A stretch of DNA of 64,000 bases from Chitinophagales bacterium (GTDB lineage Bacteria > Bacteroidota > Bacteroidia > Chitinophagales > UBA2359), in NCBI GenBank assembly GCA_041392475.1, contig JAWKLZ010000003.1, positions 1,583,179 through 1,647,178 of the forward strand, read 5' to 3'. The notes beneath the pieces were generated by a model, which made no database searches, had not been told where the DNA came from, and worked only from the letters and a program-made list of their open reading frames with translations. The number at the start of each line of letters is the position of its first letter. Positions within the stretch are counted from its first letter, which is position 1. The position numbers were made by a program, and so were the translations under genes. Positions 41,707 through 49,936 of the stretch are shown here, piece by piece.

Positions 41707-42981
41707 CTAATCTCGGGTTGATCTTGTTGCTTTGCTATCCTCTTGTTTGTTTTCTGTTTTTGTAGAGCCAGTTTCTTTTTCACCTTTTACAGGTCTGCTT
41801 TTGTATTCTTTTGAAGATTTGGAAGAACGACTTGGGCGACTTTGATCAGTATTTGAATTGGAGTCTCCGCCTTCATAATTCGTATCTTCTGATGTAGGAG
41901 GTGTGAATGTTTCTTGGATAAACTCTTTGAAGCTGCGCTTTTGATGCTTGGGCTTGGCTTCCACAGTGTAGGGAGTATTGCCATCTTCGTTTATAGGCGT
42001 GTAATCGGCATTTTCGTATGTTGGAGCATCACTATACCGTTCTTTTCGCTGTTTGGGGGATTCCTTTTTGACTGAACTTGGCTGTACCACAGGGGCATGA
42101 TTTTGGTAAGGTTGGTAGGCATCACTTTGTTTAATTTCGTTGATGTCTTCAACCGTAGCAACAGGCACAACACGGGTATTGGGAATATTTTCGGTTTGAT
42201 TGGTCAAAGTGCCATTTCTATCATATTCTTCAAATCGGTCTTGTCTTCCATTGATGGTGTGAATGTCTTCAACCGTAGCGACAGGGACAACACGGGTATT
42301 GGGAATATTTTCGGTTTGGTTGGTCAAAGTGCCATTTCTATCATATTCTTCAAATCGGTCTTGTCTTCCATTGATGGTGTGAATGTCTTCAACCGTAGCG
42401 ACAGGCACAACACGGGTATTGGGAATATTTTCGGTTTGATTGGTCAAAGTACCATTTCTATCATATTCTTCAAATCGATTTTGTCTTCCATTGATGGTGT
42501 GAATGTCTTCAACCGTAGCCACTGGTACTACACGGGTTTGAGGAGTAGTTGAAGCAGTATTTGTATGCTGAATATCCAGAATTACATCCACAAAAGAACC
42601 AGAATCACTGTTGGAAGCAGTTGCATTTTCTTGCTCAATAGTAGGTTTTTTTTCTGTTGATGTTGGGGCTAAGTTGTAGTTTGAATTTTCATAATAGTAA
42701 GTAGGTTCTGCAACCGTTGATTTATTCGTCTCTGTAAGTTGTTGATTAGAAAGTATGCTAGATTCGTATAGGTACGCATCGCTGTTTTCTCCATACTGAT
42801 AAGTAGTGGTTTTTTCAGTATAGGTTGGGTAGTTGGCAATGAGAGAATGTTCAGAAGTTTTTTCTTCTTGAGTAGTGTTGGAGTTGACGGCATTACCTGT
42901 CGCTTCTTGTGCTTGAATGGTGATAGCAAAGCTCAAAAAGCAAAGGAATATAAACCAGCAGTAGTGTTTTGTAAGTAACAT
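41707..42981 (-). CDS. Secreted repetitive low-complexity protein
   Basis: A 424-aa protein with a signal peptide (about 1-25, 'FIFLCFLSFAITIQAQE'). The mature part is hydrophilic and low in predicted order, rich in Asn, Thr, Glu, Tyr and Ser. Between about residues 147 and 280 lie three near-identical 40-aa units plus a partial one, each with 'TRVVPVATVEDIHTINGRQ' and 'RFEEYDRNGTLTNQTENIP'. The C-terminal 90 residues are strongly basic/acidic mixed ('RPSRSSKSSKEYKSRPVKGE'), with no sorting domain. The 'YDRNGTLTNQ' part looks like an RHS/YD-like strand but is too short to assign. Function unknown; may be a periplasmic scaffold or cell-surface polymer. Confidence 0.8.
   Translation of the reverse strand: MLLTKHYCWFIFLCFLSFAITIQAQEATGNAVNSNTTQEEKTSEHSLIANYPTYTEKTTTYQYGENSDAYLYESSILSNQQLTETNKSTVAEPTYYYENSNYNLAPTSTEKKPTIEQENATASNSDSGSFVDVILDIQHTNTASTTPQTRVVPVATVEDIHTINGRQNRFEEYDRNGTLTNQTENIPNTRVVPVATVEDIHTINGRQDRFEEYDRNGTLTNQTENIPNTRVVPVATVEDIHTINGRQDRFEEYDRNGTLTNQTENIPNTRVVPVATVEDINEIKQSDAYQPYQNHAPVVQPSSVKKESPKQRKERYSDAPTYENADYTPINEDGNTPYTVEAKPKHQKRSFKEFIQETFTPPTSEDTNYEGGDSNSNTDQSRPSRSSKSSKEYKSRPVKGEKETGSTKTENKQEDSKATRSTRD
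42143..42540 (-). repeat. 120-bp tandem repeats within the secreted protein gene
   Basis: Units start at 42143, 42263 and 42383 (exactly 120 bp, 40 codons), with a partial, more diverged unit at 42503-42540. The three full units differ at only a few positions, which points to recent expansion or gene conversion. The period is a multiple of three, so the frame is preserved if copy number changes. Confidence 0.95.
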
Positions 42982-43209
42982 AGTAGGGCGTTTTGTTCTG
43001 TTATTATTTAATAAGAACGCATTTCTTCAAAAATACGTTCATTTTGTCAATCCTGCAATTACATTTTTTGGCAATTATCCTACAATATTATTTTAGGTTG
43101 TGCTTCGTTTATCTATTAACGGTCTTGTACGGTTAAAAGATGTTTATGCGTCCTATTCTTGGAACTTTTTTTTAACAAATAACGTATTTAAAATTTTGAT
43201 TTTCAAAAA

Positions 43210-43398
43210 ATGATTATGTTTATTTTACGCTATGTTATCCTTGCTATTGTTGTATTTGCTGTATTGTACGTATTATTCAAATTGATACTGCCTCATCATG
43301 ATCCCAATGCTTGTCCTCGCTGTGAAGGGAAGGGGTATTGGATTGGCACACGTGGCAGAGAACGCTGCGATAGGTGCAAAGGAACGGGATTGCTTTAG
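43210..43398 (+). CDS. Membrane-anchored zinc-ribbon microprotein
   Basis: A 62-aa protein: a single N-terminal membrane helix (about 3-27, 'FILRYVILAIVVFAVLYVLF') followed by a DnaJ-type zinc-binding hairpin, 'CPRCEGKGYW' and 'CDRCKGTGLL', i.e. two CxxCxGxG motifs 15 residues apart. Four cysteines should bind one zinc. Such anchored zinc hairpins are usually unannotated; a chaperone or protein-binding role is plausible but unknown. Upstream to 42981 I see nothing beyond AT-rich leader. Confidence 0.75.
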   Translation: MIMFILRYVILAIVVFAVLYVLFKLILPHHDPNACPRCEGKGYWIGTRGRERCDRCKGTGLL

Positions 43399-43596
43399 TA
43401 ATGAAGATAGTAGAAGTTGTTTGAAATTGAGGAGTAAATTTGTCATTGTTAGTCAAGTAGTTCGATTTAATATGTTTGATTTTTTGACTGTGACCAAAAT
43501 CACAAGATATGGTTGAACTTGCATGTAAATTTGCGTAAATTTATGGGTAAAGATGTTTACCGTCTATCACTAATTCCTTTACTTCAATTTTATCCG

Positions 43597-43604
43597 TACC
43601 TTTG
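43597..43604 (+). promoter_or_regulatory. -7 element upstream of YeeE/YedE pair
   Basis: TACCTTTG matches TAnnTTTG, 28 bp before the ATG at 43632. No -33 at normal spacing. The rest of the 43399-43631 gap shows nothing else. Confidence 0.4.
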
Positions 43605-43631
43605 ATTTGACTAACTTAAACCCATTACATC

Positions 43632-44195
43632 ATGATAGAATGGATTTCACAACCTTGGGCTTGGTATGTTTCTGGTCCAATGATAACACTGATAATGTTG
43701 TTGCTACTTTGGTTGGGAGGAGAATTTGGCGTATCTTCCACCATGCGAACAACTTGCGCCATGTTGGGAGCAGGTAAAAAATCGGATTTCTTCAACTTTG
43801 ACTGGAAAAGTCAAATGTGGAATATTGCCTTTGCGGGTGGTGCTATTATTGGTGGATTCATTGCCCACACCTTTCTTCAAAGCCCTGAACCCATCGGTAT
43901 TTCTGTCAATACCATTCGAGATATTGAACAATTGGGTATTGCATTTGACGGAAAACTTGCACCCGACGCCTTGTTCAGTTGGGAACAATTTTTTACCCTT
44001 CGAGGAATGATAACGGTTGTTTTAGGTGGGTTTTTAGTAGGCTTTGGAACTCGCTATGCAGGAGGATGTACATCGGGACATGCCATTAGCGGACTGTCTA
44101 ATCTACAATTGCCATCTCTCATTGCAGTGATTGGATTTTTTGTTGGAGGATTGATTATGACACACTTTTTGTTACCTTTTATCATGGGACTCTAA
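43632..44195 (+). CDS. YeeE/YedE family (DUF395) membrane protein, half 1
   Basis: A 187-aa inner-membrane protein with about four to five helices. 'FLVGFGTRYAGGCTSGHAIS' is the YeeE/YedE hallmark with the conserved Cys in GGCTSGH, followed by 'GLSNLQLPSLIAVIGFFVGG'. In TsuA-type members conserved cysteines relay thiosulfate across the membrane. It is half-size: the second half is encoded by the next gene, 16 bp downstream, with its own Cys motif. Likely role is uptake of a sulfur compound; no rhodanese or TusA-type partner is adjacent. Confidence 0.9.
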   Translation: MIEWISQPWAWYVSGPMITLIMLLLLWLGGEFGVSSTMRTTCAMLGAGKKSDFFNFDWKSQMWNIAFAGGAIIGGFIAHTFLQSPEPIGISVNTIRDIEQLGIAFDGKLAPDALFSWEQFFTLRGMITVVLGGFLVGFGTRYAGGCTSGHAISGLSNLQLPSLIAVIGFFVGGLIMTHFLLPFIMGL

Positions 44196-44211
44196 TCAAA
44201 ATTGAGGATAA

Positions 44212-44625
44212 ATGAAATTAATCAAATTTGTATTGGTAGGTATATTGTTTGGTATTATTATGACCAAATCAGAAGCGATTTCATGGTATCGAATACAAGA
44301 AATGTTTCGTTTCCAAGCTTTTCACATGTATGGCATTATGGGGTCTGCATTGAGTTTAGGCATTGTCTTCACTGCTTTGATTAAAAAATCACATCTCAAA
44401 TCAATTGAAGGAAAAGAAATTGTCTTCAATGATAAAAATAAAGGGGTTACACGCTACCTATTAGGTGGAATCATTTTTGGATTGGGATGGGCATTGGCAG
44501 GAGCCTGTCCAGGACCTATTTATACATTAATCGGCAATGGCTATACTGTATTTATTGTGTTGCTGATAAGTGCTATTTTAGGAACATTCACATACGGTGT
44601 TTTTAGGGACAAATTGCCCCACTAA
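44212..44625 (+). CDS. YeeE/YedE-like (DUF6691) membrane protein, half 2
   Basis: A 137-aa inner-membrane protein. 'IIFGLGWALAGACPGPIYTL' carries the second conserved Cys (GACPGP) of the family, with helices at about 5-22, 40-58, 80-100 and 108-130. 'ISWYRIQEMFRFQAFHMYGI' after the first helix is typical of the DUF6691 partner. It follows half 1 by 16 bp and shares the terminator at 44673-44716, so the two subunits are made together and should assemble into one transporter. Confidence 0.9.
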   Translation: MKLIKFVLVGILFGIIMTKSEAISWYRIQEMFRFQAFHMYGIMGSALSLGIVFTALIKKSHLKSIEGKEIVFNDKNKGVTRYLLGGIIFGLGWALAGACPGPIYTLIGNGYTVFIVLLISAILGTFTYGVFRDKLPH

Positions 44626-44672
44626 ATTAATCCGTACTTTCAATAAAGTTGAAAACAAATCTTATCTTTTTG

Positions 44673-44716
44673 AAGTTGATACAAAAAATGAATAGTTCAT
44701 TTTGTATCAACTTTTT
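44673..44716 (+). terminator. Intrinsic terminator after YeeE/YedE pair
   Basis: A stem of 18 bp (AAGTTGATAC... with ...GTATCAACTT) carrying a two-A bulge in the left arm, loop TAG, followed by TTTTTT. Confidence 0.85.
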
Positions 44717-44748
44717 TAATTTTTACTGAAAAAAAACCACATATAGCT

Positions 44749-45375
44749 ATGTTAAAAGACATCATTGAAGTAGTAAAGAAAAAAGCATCTGAATACTACA
44801 AAAAAGATACAGATGTGCCGAATGAAAAAGCAGATGAAACAGCTGAGGCAACAGGGGAATCTATTTTTGAAGCCTTGAAAACGAATGTATTGGAAGGTGA
44901 CTTCAAAGGCGTGAAAGAAGTGCTTTCAGGCGTGAAAAAAGAAGATTTGAAGGACTTGCCGATTGTGAAAAACATCATCGCTCGTACCAGCAAAAAAATG
45001 CAGGAAAAGGGTGTGGACAAGGAGACGGCTGATAAAGCCGCAGAAGGTGCTGTTCCTGAGGCATTAGAGCAAGTATCTGAAAAGTATGCTTCTGAAAAAG
45101 AGGAAGATGCTCACTTTAGCCTCAAAGGTTTGATTGAGAAAGTTTCTCAAGAAGAAGGCCGCACTGAATTATTGGCTGCTGCAAAAGAAAAACTGGGCGA
45201 AATGGGAATTCAGTTGGGGGATTTGGGTGATAAAGTAGGAGATCAGCTGGAAGACCTAAGCGAAAAAATGAGCGATCAATTTGGTGATGTTGGTGAAAAA
45301 CTGGAAGACATCGGAGGAAAAATTGGTAGCGCATTGGGTGGACTTTTCGGCAAAAAGAAAAAAGATGAAGAATAG
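44749..45375 (+). CDS. Charged amphipathic-helix protein of unknown function
   Basis: A 208-aa cytoplasmic protein rich in Lys, Glu, Asp and Gly, with no signal or membrane segment. Residues about 1-130 form charged helices ('IIEVVKKKASEYYKKDTDVP', 'NVLEGDFKGVKEVLSGVKKE'). Residues about 145-200 contain 11-residue-like amphipathic repeats: 'GIQLGDLGDKVGDQLEDLSE', 'KMSDQFGDVGEKLEDIGGKI', then 'GSALGGLFGKKKKDEE'. This resembles apolipoprotein- or LEA-like surfaces that bind membranes or other helices. Family not recognised. Flanked by terminators on both sides, so monocistronic. Confidence 0.75.
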   Translation: MLKDIIEVVKKKASEYYKKDTDVPNEKADETAEATGESIFEALKTNVLEGDFKGVKEVLSGVKKEDLKDLPIVKNIIARTSKKMQEKGVDKETADKAAEGAVPEALEQVSEKYASEKEEDAHFSLKGLIEKVSQEEGRTELLAAAKEKLGEMGIQLGDLGDKVGDQLEDLSEKMSDQFGDVGEKLEDIGGKIGSALGGLFGKKKKDEE

Positions 45376-45430
45376 ATAGTCTTGTTTTACAGATTACAAA
45401 CTCTTTGTTGGTTACAATAATAATACTATT

Positions 45431-45463
45431 AGCCTGCCTTATCAGAATAAGGCAGGCTTTTTT
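45431..45463 (+). terminator. Intrinsic terminator
   Basis: A perfect 12-bp stem AGCCTGCCTTAT/ATAAGGCAGGCT (45431-45442 with 45447-45458), loop CAGA, followed by T-run. Ends the charged-protein transcript. Confidence 0.93.
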
Positions 45464-45536
45464 GATAGTTGGATAAAGCAGAAATATTCAATTTAAAAGG
45501 ATTGGTTTTCTTGTGCTTAGACTGCTTATTTTGCCT

Positions 45537-45544
45537 TACCTTTG
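45537..45544 (+). promoter_or_regulatory. -7 element upstream of pse operon
   Basis: TACCTTTG matches TAnnTTTG, 71 bp before the pseC ATG. A TTG at 45511-45513 is 23 bp upstream, slightly longer than usual. Confidence 0.45.
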
Positions 45545-45614
45545 AACGTTTAAAGTACTTAGGTTTACCCAATTTGAATGAAAAAGGTTTTAATATACCA
45601 AAGTTAGTACAACT

Positions 45615-46772
45615 ATGACAAAAAAATATATCCCTTATGGTCGGCAAGAAATCACACAGGCCGATTTAGATGCTGTTGCCGCTTCACTTCAATCTGATTA
45701 TCTCACACAAGGGCCACGCATCCAAGAATTTGAAGAGGCTTTGGCAGCTAAGTTGGGTGCAAAATATGCAGTGGTGTTCAATTCTGCAACATCGGCTTTG
45801 CATGGTGGCTGTTTTGCATTGGGTTTGGGCGAAGGAGATGAGGTCATTACCACGCCCAATACTTTTGTGGCTACCTCCAACGCTGCCTTGTATGTTGGTG
45901 CGATACCCGTTTTTGCAGACATTGAAGCCGATACTGGCAATATAGATGTGGCGAATATTGAAGCCCTCATTAGCCCCAAAACCAAATTGATTGTTCCTGT
46001 ACATTATGCAGGACATCCTGTTGATTTAGAAGCAATTCGTAAGATTGCAGACAGGCATAATTTGTATGTGATGGAGGATGCTTGTCATGCGCCTGGTGCT
46101 ATGTATAAAAATACACAGATTGGAGATTGTGCTTTTTCGGATATGGTTTCGTTTAGTTTTCACCCCGTCAAGCACATTGCAGCAGGGGAGGGCGGTGCTA
46201 TCTTAACGAATCGAGAGGATTTGTATGAAAAACTATTGGTTTTTCGAACACATGGCATTACTAAAAAAAATATGCGCCGCAATGATTTGGGCGATTGGTA
46301 TTTTGAAATGCACGTTTTGGGCTACAATTATCGTTTGACAGATATGCAAGCAGCTTTGGGTTTGTCACAATTGCAGCGTTTAGATGAATCGGTTGAGAAA
46401 AGACGCAAAATTGCCGATTTTTATTTTGAAGCATTTGCTGATAACCCCTATTTCGACCTGCCTCCAGAGCGAGATTACGCCAAAAACTCCTACCATCTTT
46501 TTCCCATTCGCCTCAAAAATCCTTACAATGCTCAAAAAACAGCTATATTTGGAGCATTGCGTGAGAATGGAATAGGAGTTCAAACGCATTATATTCCTGC
46601 TTATACACATCCTTATTATCAAGATTTGGGTTATCCGATGGGTCTGTGTCCTGTTTGCGAAGATTTTTATGAGCGAGAGATTAGTATTCCGATGTATCCT
46701 TCTTTGTCAGACCAAGATTTGGCATTTGTGGTAACGCAAATTTTTGCTACCCTTCAATGTTTTGAAAGCTAA
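45615..46772 (+). CDS. pseC: UDP-4-amino-4,6-dideoxy-N-acetyl-beta-L-altrosamine transaminase
   Basis: A 385-aa PLP-dependent DegT/DnrJ/EryC1-type aminotransferase, second step of pseudaminic acid synthesis. 'IPYGRQEITQADLDAVAASL', 'SDYLTQGPRIQEFE', 'FNSATSALHGGCFALGLGEG' and 'TTPNTFVATSNAALYVGA' match PseC closely. The PLP aspartate is D155 in 'VMEDACHAPGA' and the Schiff-base lysine K186 in 'SFHPVKHIAAGEGGA'. 'ENGIGVQTHYIPAYTHPYYQ' follows. First gene of a pseC-pseF-pseG run; the dehydratase PseB, which makes its substrate, is not in this window. Confidence 0.95.
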   Translation: MTKKYIPYGRQEITQADLDAVAASLQSDYLTQGPRIQEFEEALAAKLGAKYAVVFNSATSALHGGCFALGLGEGDEVITTPNTFVATSNAALYVGAIPVFADIEADTGNIDVANIEALISPKTKLIVPVHYAGHPVDLEAIRKIADRHNLYVMEDACHAPGAMYKNTQIGDCAFSDMVSFSFHPVKHIAAGEGGAILTNREDLYEKLLVFRTHGITKKNMRRNDLGDWYFEMHVLGYNYRLTDMQAALGLSQLQRLDESVEKRRKIADFYFEAFADNPYFDLPPERDYAKNSYHLFPIRLKNPYNAQKTAIFGALRENGIGVQTHYIPAYTHPYYQDLGYPMGLCPVCEDFYEREISIPMYPSLSDQDLAFVVTQIFATLQCFES

Positions 46773-46791
46773 AAAATACCCATCATTGAAT

Positions 46792-47640
46792 ATGAAAATT
46801 ACTGCCATCATACAAGCAAGAAGCACTTCGAGTCGTTTGCCCAACAAAGTACTTTTGCCGCTACCCTTCAATGGTCAAACGACTGTTTTAGAGCAAGTCG
46901 TGCGTCGAGCCAGATGTTCCAAAAGATTGGATGAAGTCCTAATCGCCACAACAATCAATGCTTCAGATGATGCCATTGTTGAGCTTTGTGAGCAAAAAGG
47001 CATTCCGTATTTTAGAGGTAGTGAAGAAAACGTATTGGAGCGTTATTATTTGGCTGCCAAGAGTATAGGTACAGATTATGTAGTGCGAATTACGAGTGAT
47101 TGTCCTTGTATGGATGCTGAGGTGATTGATAGGGTCATTGACAATCATTTTGAAACAAAAGCAGATTTCACTTCCAATGCTACTGAACGCACCTTTCCGT
47201 ATGGTATAGACTTGAGTATTTTTAGCTTCAAAATGCTGGAGGAAGCATATCAAAATGCACAGCATAGGTATGAAAAGGAACATGTGACTACTTATTTTTA
47301 CAAAACACGCCCTGATAAATTTCGATTAAATGTCGTCAAAGCGACAAAAGATACATATGCTCCTGATATTCGAGTAACATTGGACACACAGGAAGACTAT
47401 ACACTGCTCTGTATCGTATATGATTATTTATACTCAAATAACCCGTTTTTTGACATTCATGATATTTTAGGACTATTTGAAGAAAAACCTTGGCTGAAAG
47501 GAGTAAATAATAAGGTGCATCAAAAATTGGCACATAAAAATTTAGAGAGTGAATTAGAGGAAGTGAAAGTGTATTGTAAACAACAGGATTTAGAAAAAGC
47601 CTTACATTTTATTACAATGAATAGTGCCAATGATGAATAA
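46792..47640 (+). CDS. pseF: Pseudaminate cytidylyltransferase (SpsF/PseF-like)
   Basis: A 282-aa nucleotidyltransferase. The N-terminal 'MKITAIIQARSTSSRLPNKV' is the CTP-binding loop of the CMP-sugar synthetase/SpsF family; 'VVRITSDCPCMDAEVIDRVI' carries the metal-binding Asp. The ATG at 46792 begins exactly at this motif; the frame's upstream TTG at 46744 overlaps pseC and is rejected. Position between pseC and pseG supports activation of pseudaminic acid with CMP. The SpsF-type sequence is typical of Bacteroidota pse clusters, but by sequence alone it could activate another nonulosonate. Confidence 0.85.
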   Translation: MKITAIIQARSTSSRLPNKVLLPLPFNGQTTVLEQVVRRARCSKRLDEVLIATTINASDDAIVELCEQKGIPYFRGSEENVLERYYLAAKSIGTDYVVRITSDCPCMDAEVIDRVIDNHFETKADFTSNATERTFPYGIDLSIFSFKMLEEAYQNAQHRYEKEHVTTYFYKTRPDKFRLNVVKATKDTYAPDIRVTLDTQEDYTLLCIVYDYLYSNNPFFDIHDILGLFEEKPWLKGVNNKVHQKLAHKNLESELEEVKVYCKQQDLEKALHFITMNSANDE

Positions 47641-47794
47641 GACAATTTACGAAACCCTAAAATAAGTAAAAAGACATAATAGAGAGATATTTGTCAGAAG
47701 CGTATTCTTTGTTTCTGAACATATTCAAATTAATTGTCTCTTAGATTAATGCTGTCCAATTACTTAGCCCTAATAAACCTTATAACCCACATCT

Positions 47795-48871
47795 ATGAAC
47801 AATCATTTGATTAATGTTTATTTTCGTGTAGATGCCAATCGCCAGATAGGTACAGGACATCTTGTTCGCTGCCAAATAATGGCAGAGAAGATGAAAAAGA
47901 TTGGTATGAAATGTACTTTTTTATTATACAAGACACCTACTTTTTACGAGCTACAATTGAAGGATAAAGGCTTTGAAGTAATATATATGTCTATGCTTGT
48001 TGCTAAATATGCTGAACGAATGGTGCATTTGATACACAATCAAAGCCTTTACCCACACAATCTTCTTGTAATTGATAGCGATGAGGAAGCATATTATACC
48101 GCAGAATTTCAGGAAAAAATAAGAGCGAATGGCATCAAATTGATGATGATTGCCTTCAAACATCGAGAACCTTTTTTTTCAGATATTGTACATAACCAAA
48201 ATATATTAGCATTAGAATATCAGTACAAAACTGCGCCTTATACCAAATGTCTATTAGGAACAGGATATGTGATTTTGAAAGAAGTTTACAAAACAATGAA
48301 CCTAACTGCTCAAAATAAGGACTACCACAATCTCAAAATATTGTTAATTAATTTTGGAGGAGCCGACAGAAGCAATCAGACATATAAAGCACTGAAAGGA
48401 GTATATGAATCGGGTATTTATTTTGAGAGAATTGTGATAGTAGTGGGGATTTTATACCTTCCTGTTGAGGAACTTAGAGTACTGATTAGAGAGTATGATC
48501 AGAACAATACAAGCCTTCATATAAATACAGATAGAATGCCACAATTTCAATTGATGGCTGATTTAGCGATTACATCTGGAGGTCTAACTGCTTGGGAATT
48601 GGCATGTTTGGGAACTCCTAATTTTGTTATTCCTACTTCCTACAGAGAGATGGAATCTGCCTTATTAATGCACAAAAAAGATTTGGTGTATTATATAGGA
48701 CAGGCTGATATGATAAAGGAAGAGGAAATCGCTCAACAGTTAAACTCAATTGTAGAGGATTTTCCACATCGCCAACAAATGGCTAGGCGTTTTCACGATA
48801 TGGTTGCTCCCAATGGTTGTGATAAAGTAATACAAGAAGTCAGTAAGCTATTTTATGCTAAATCTGATTGA
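47795..48871 (+). CDS. pseG: UDP-2,4-diacetamido-2,4,6-trideoxy-beta-L-altropyranose hydrolase
   Basis: A 358-aa GT-B-fold hydrolase that removes UDP to release the free sugar before PseI. 'VYFRVDANRQIGTGHLVRCQ' (residues 8-27) is the PseG signature with the catalytic His in GTGH. The C-terminal half has 'LLINFGGADRSNQTYKAL' and 'LAITSGGLTAWELACLGTPN', the UDP-binding segment. The 154-bp gap after pseF holds no terminator I can see, so read-through is plausible. The N-acetyltransferase PseH is neither fused nor adjacent. Confidence 0.9.
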   Translation: MNNHLINVYFRVDANRQIGTGHLVRCQIMAEKMKKIGMKCTFLLYKTPTFYELQLKDKGFEVIYMSMLVAKYAERMVHLIHNQSLYPHNLLVIDSDEEAYYTAEFQEKIRANGIKLMMIAFKHREPFFSDIVHNQNILALEYQYKTAPYTKCLLGTGYVILKEVYKTMNLTAQNKDYHNLKILLINFGGADRSNQTYKALKGVYESGIYFERIVIVVGILYLPVEELRVLIREYDQNNTSLHINTDRMPQFQLMADLAITSGGLTAWELACLGTPNFVIPTSYREMESALLMHKKDLVYYIGQADMIKEEEIAQQLNSIVEDFPHRQQMARRFHDMVAPNGCDKVIQEVSKLFYAKSD

Positions 48872-48957
48872 GAACGCTTTTGACTTAGCTTATTCATCGG
48901 ATGAATCACAGAAAATTTATTTAACGCATAATCTTGGGTAAAGGCTCAAGTTACCAA

Positions 48958-49833
48958 TTAGTTATACCGCTGTTTTACCTTCTCCATATCTGCCTTGGTT
49001 TTTACCAATACGCCAATTCCATCTTTTGCCTCCAATTTGGCGATTGCCTCATTGTGGTCGAAGGTATTCAAATATTTGAGCCAATTGAGCAATTCTCTAG
49101 TAGAAGGTGAACGCTCTAAACCCAAATGTCGAAACTGGTAGAATAGCTGCAATGCCCTTTCTATCAAGGTATTGTTTATTGTCGGAAAGTGTTTCAATAC
49201 GATTTCACGCATCAAATCAGGTGTAGGAAACGAAATGTAATGGTAAATACAGCGACCTTTGAAAGCGGTAGGTAATTCTTGTTCTCTGTTGCTTGTGATT
49301 ACGATGGCAGGCATATCCTCTTCATTCACTTCAATGACTCGACCCGATTCTGGCAATACAAATTTTCGATGACTCAAAGCATAAAGTAAGTCGTTGGGAA
49401 ATTCACGAGGAGCTTTGTCTATTTCATCAATCAATAACACTGAGTTGTGATGCGTATATGCCATTGCAGCAGGGCCAAGTAATACATAGTCATCCATTTT
49501 TTCGGTACTTCTGCCGCCAGTGCTTAGTTTTTTGTCGAGACCCTTTTCTTCCCTCTGGGCATTCAATACTTCAATCTGTGAATCTCGAAGGTATTTTACA
49601 TGGTCAAATTTAGCAACAAATTGATCAACAGTGCTTTTGGAACCAACAGGATAGACAAACAAATCCAAGCCCAAACTTTTGGCGAACTGCAAAGGTAGCT
49701 CTGTCTTACCTGTACCAGGCTCTCCTTCAATAAGTAAGGGCATTCCCAAAACACGAGCTATGTGAAATGCCTGTGCTAATTCAGTATCACATAAATAAAG
49801 GTCAGAACCTGTCCAAATAGTTGTATTTGCCAT
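48958..49833 (-). CDS. MoxR family AAA+ ATPase
   Basis: A 291-aa AAA+ ATPase. Walker A 'IEGEPGTGKTELPLQFA' (GEPGTGKT 37-44), Walker B 'SVLLIDEIDKA' (131-141), sensor 1 'IVITSNREQELPTAFKGRC', and Arg-finger region 'IYHYISFPTPDLMREIVLKH'. This is the MoxR branch with 'DYVLLGPAAMAYTHHNSVLL'. MoxR proteins usually work with a VWA-domain protein as chaperones for metal insertion or complex assembly; no VWA gene lies next to it here. A gene for an unknown protein lies just upstream, separated by a terminator. Confidence 0.92.
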   Translation of the reverse strand: MANTTIWTGSDLYLCDTELAQAFHIARVLGMPLLIEGEPGTGKTELPLQFAKSLGLDLFVYPVGSKSTVDQFVAKFDHVKYLRDSQIEVLNAQREEKGLDKKLSTGGRSTEKMDDYVLLGPAAMAYTHHNSVLLIDEIDKAPREFPNDLLYALSHRKFVLPESGRVIEVNEEDMPAIVITSNREQELPTAFKGRCIYHYISFPTPDLMREIVLKHFPTINNTLIERALQLFYQFRHLGLERSPSTRELLNWLKYLNTFDHNEAIAKLEAKDGIGVLVKTKADMEKVKQRYN

Positions 49834-49861
49834 ATTTCTAAAACAAAATGATTGATATGCT

Positions 49862-49908
49862 TAAAAAAAACAAAAGCCCTGAAAATCAAATATTGAGATT
49901 TTCAGGGC
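49862..49908 (-). terminator. Intrinsic terminator
   Basis: On the minus strand AGCCCTGAAAATC (49896-49908) pairs with GATTTTCAGGGCT (49875-49887), a perfect 13-bp stem, then TTTGTTTTTTTT. Ends the unknown gene at 49937. Confidence 0.88.
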
Positions 49909-49936
49909 TGCAAAAATAGCTAAAATTTGCTTTTAA

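Noticed and set aside
42097..42552. A 151-codon plus-strand frame across the 120-bp repeats
   Set aside because: It is antisense to the secreted-protein gene and is open only because a 120-bp unit without stops in that frame is repeated; the minus-strand frame has a signal peptide and full-length coding.
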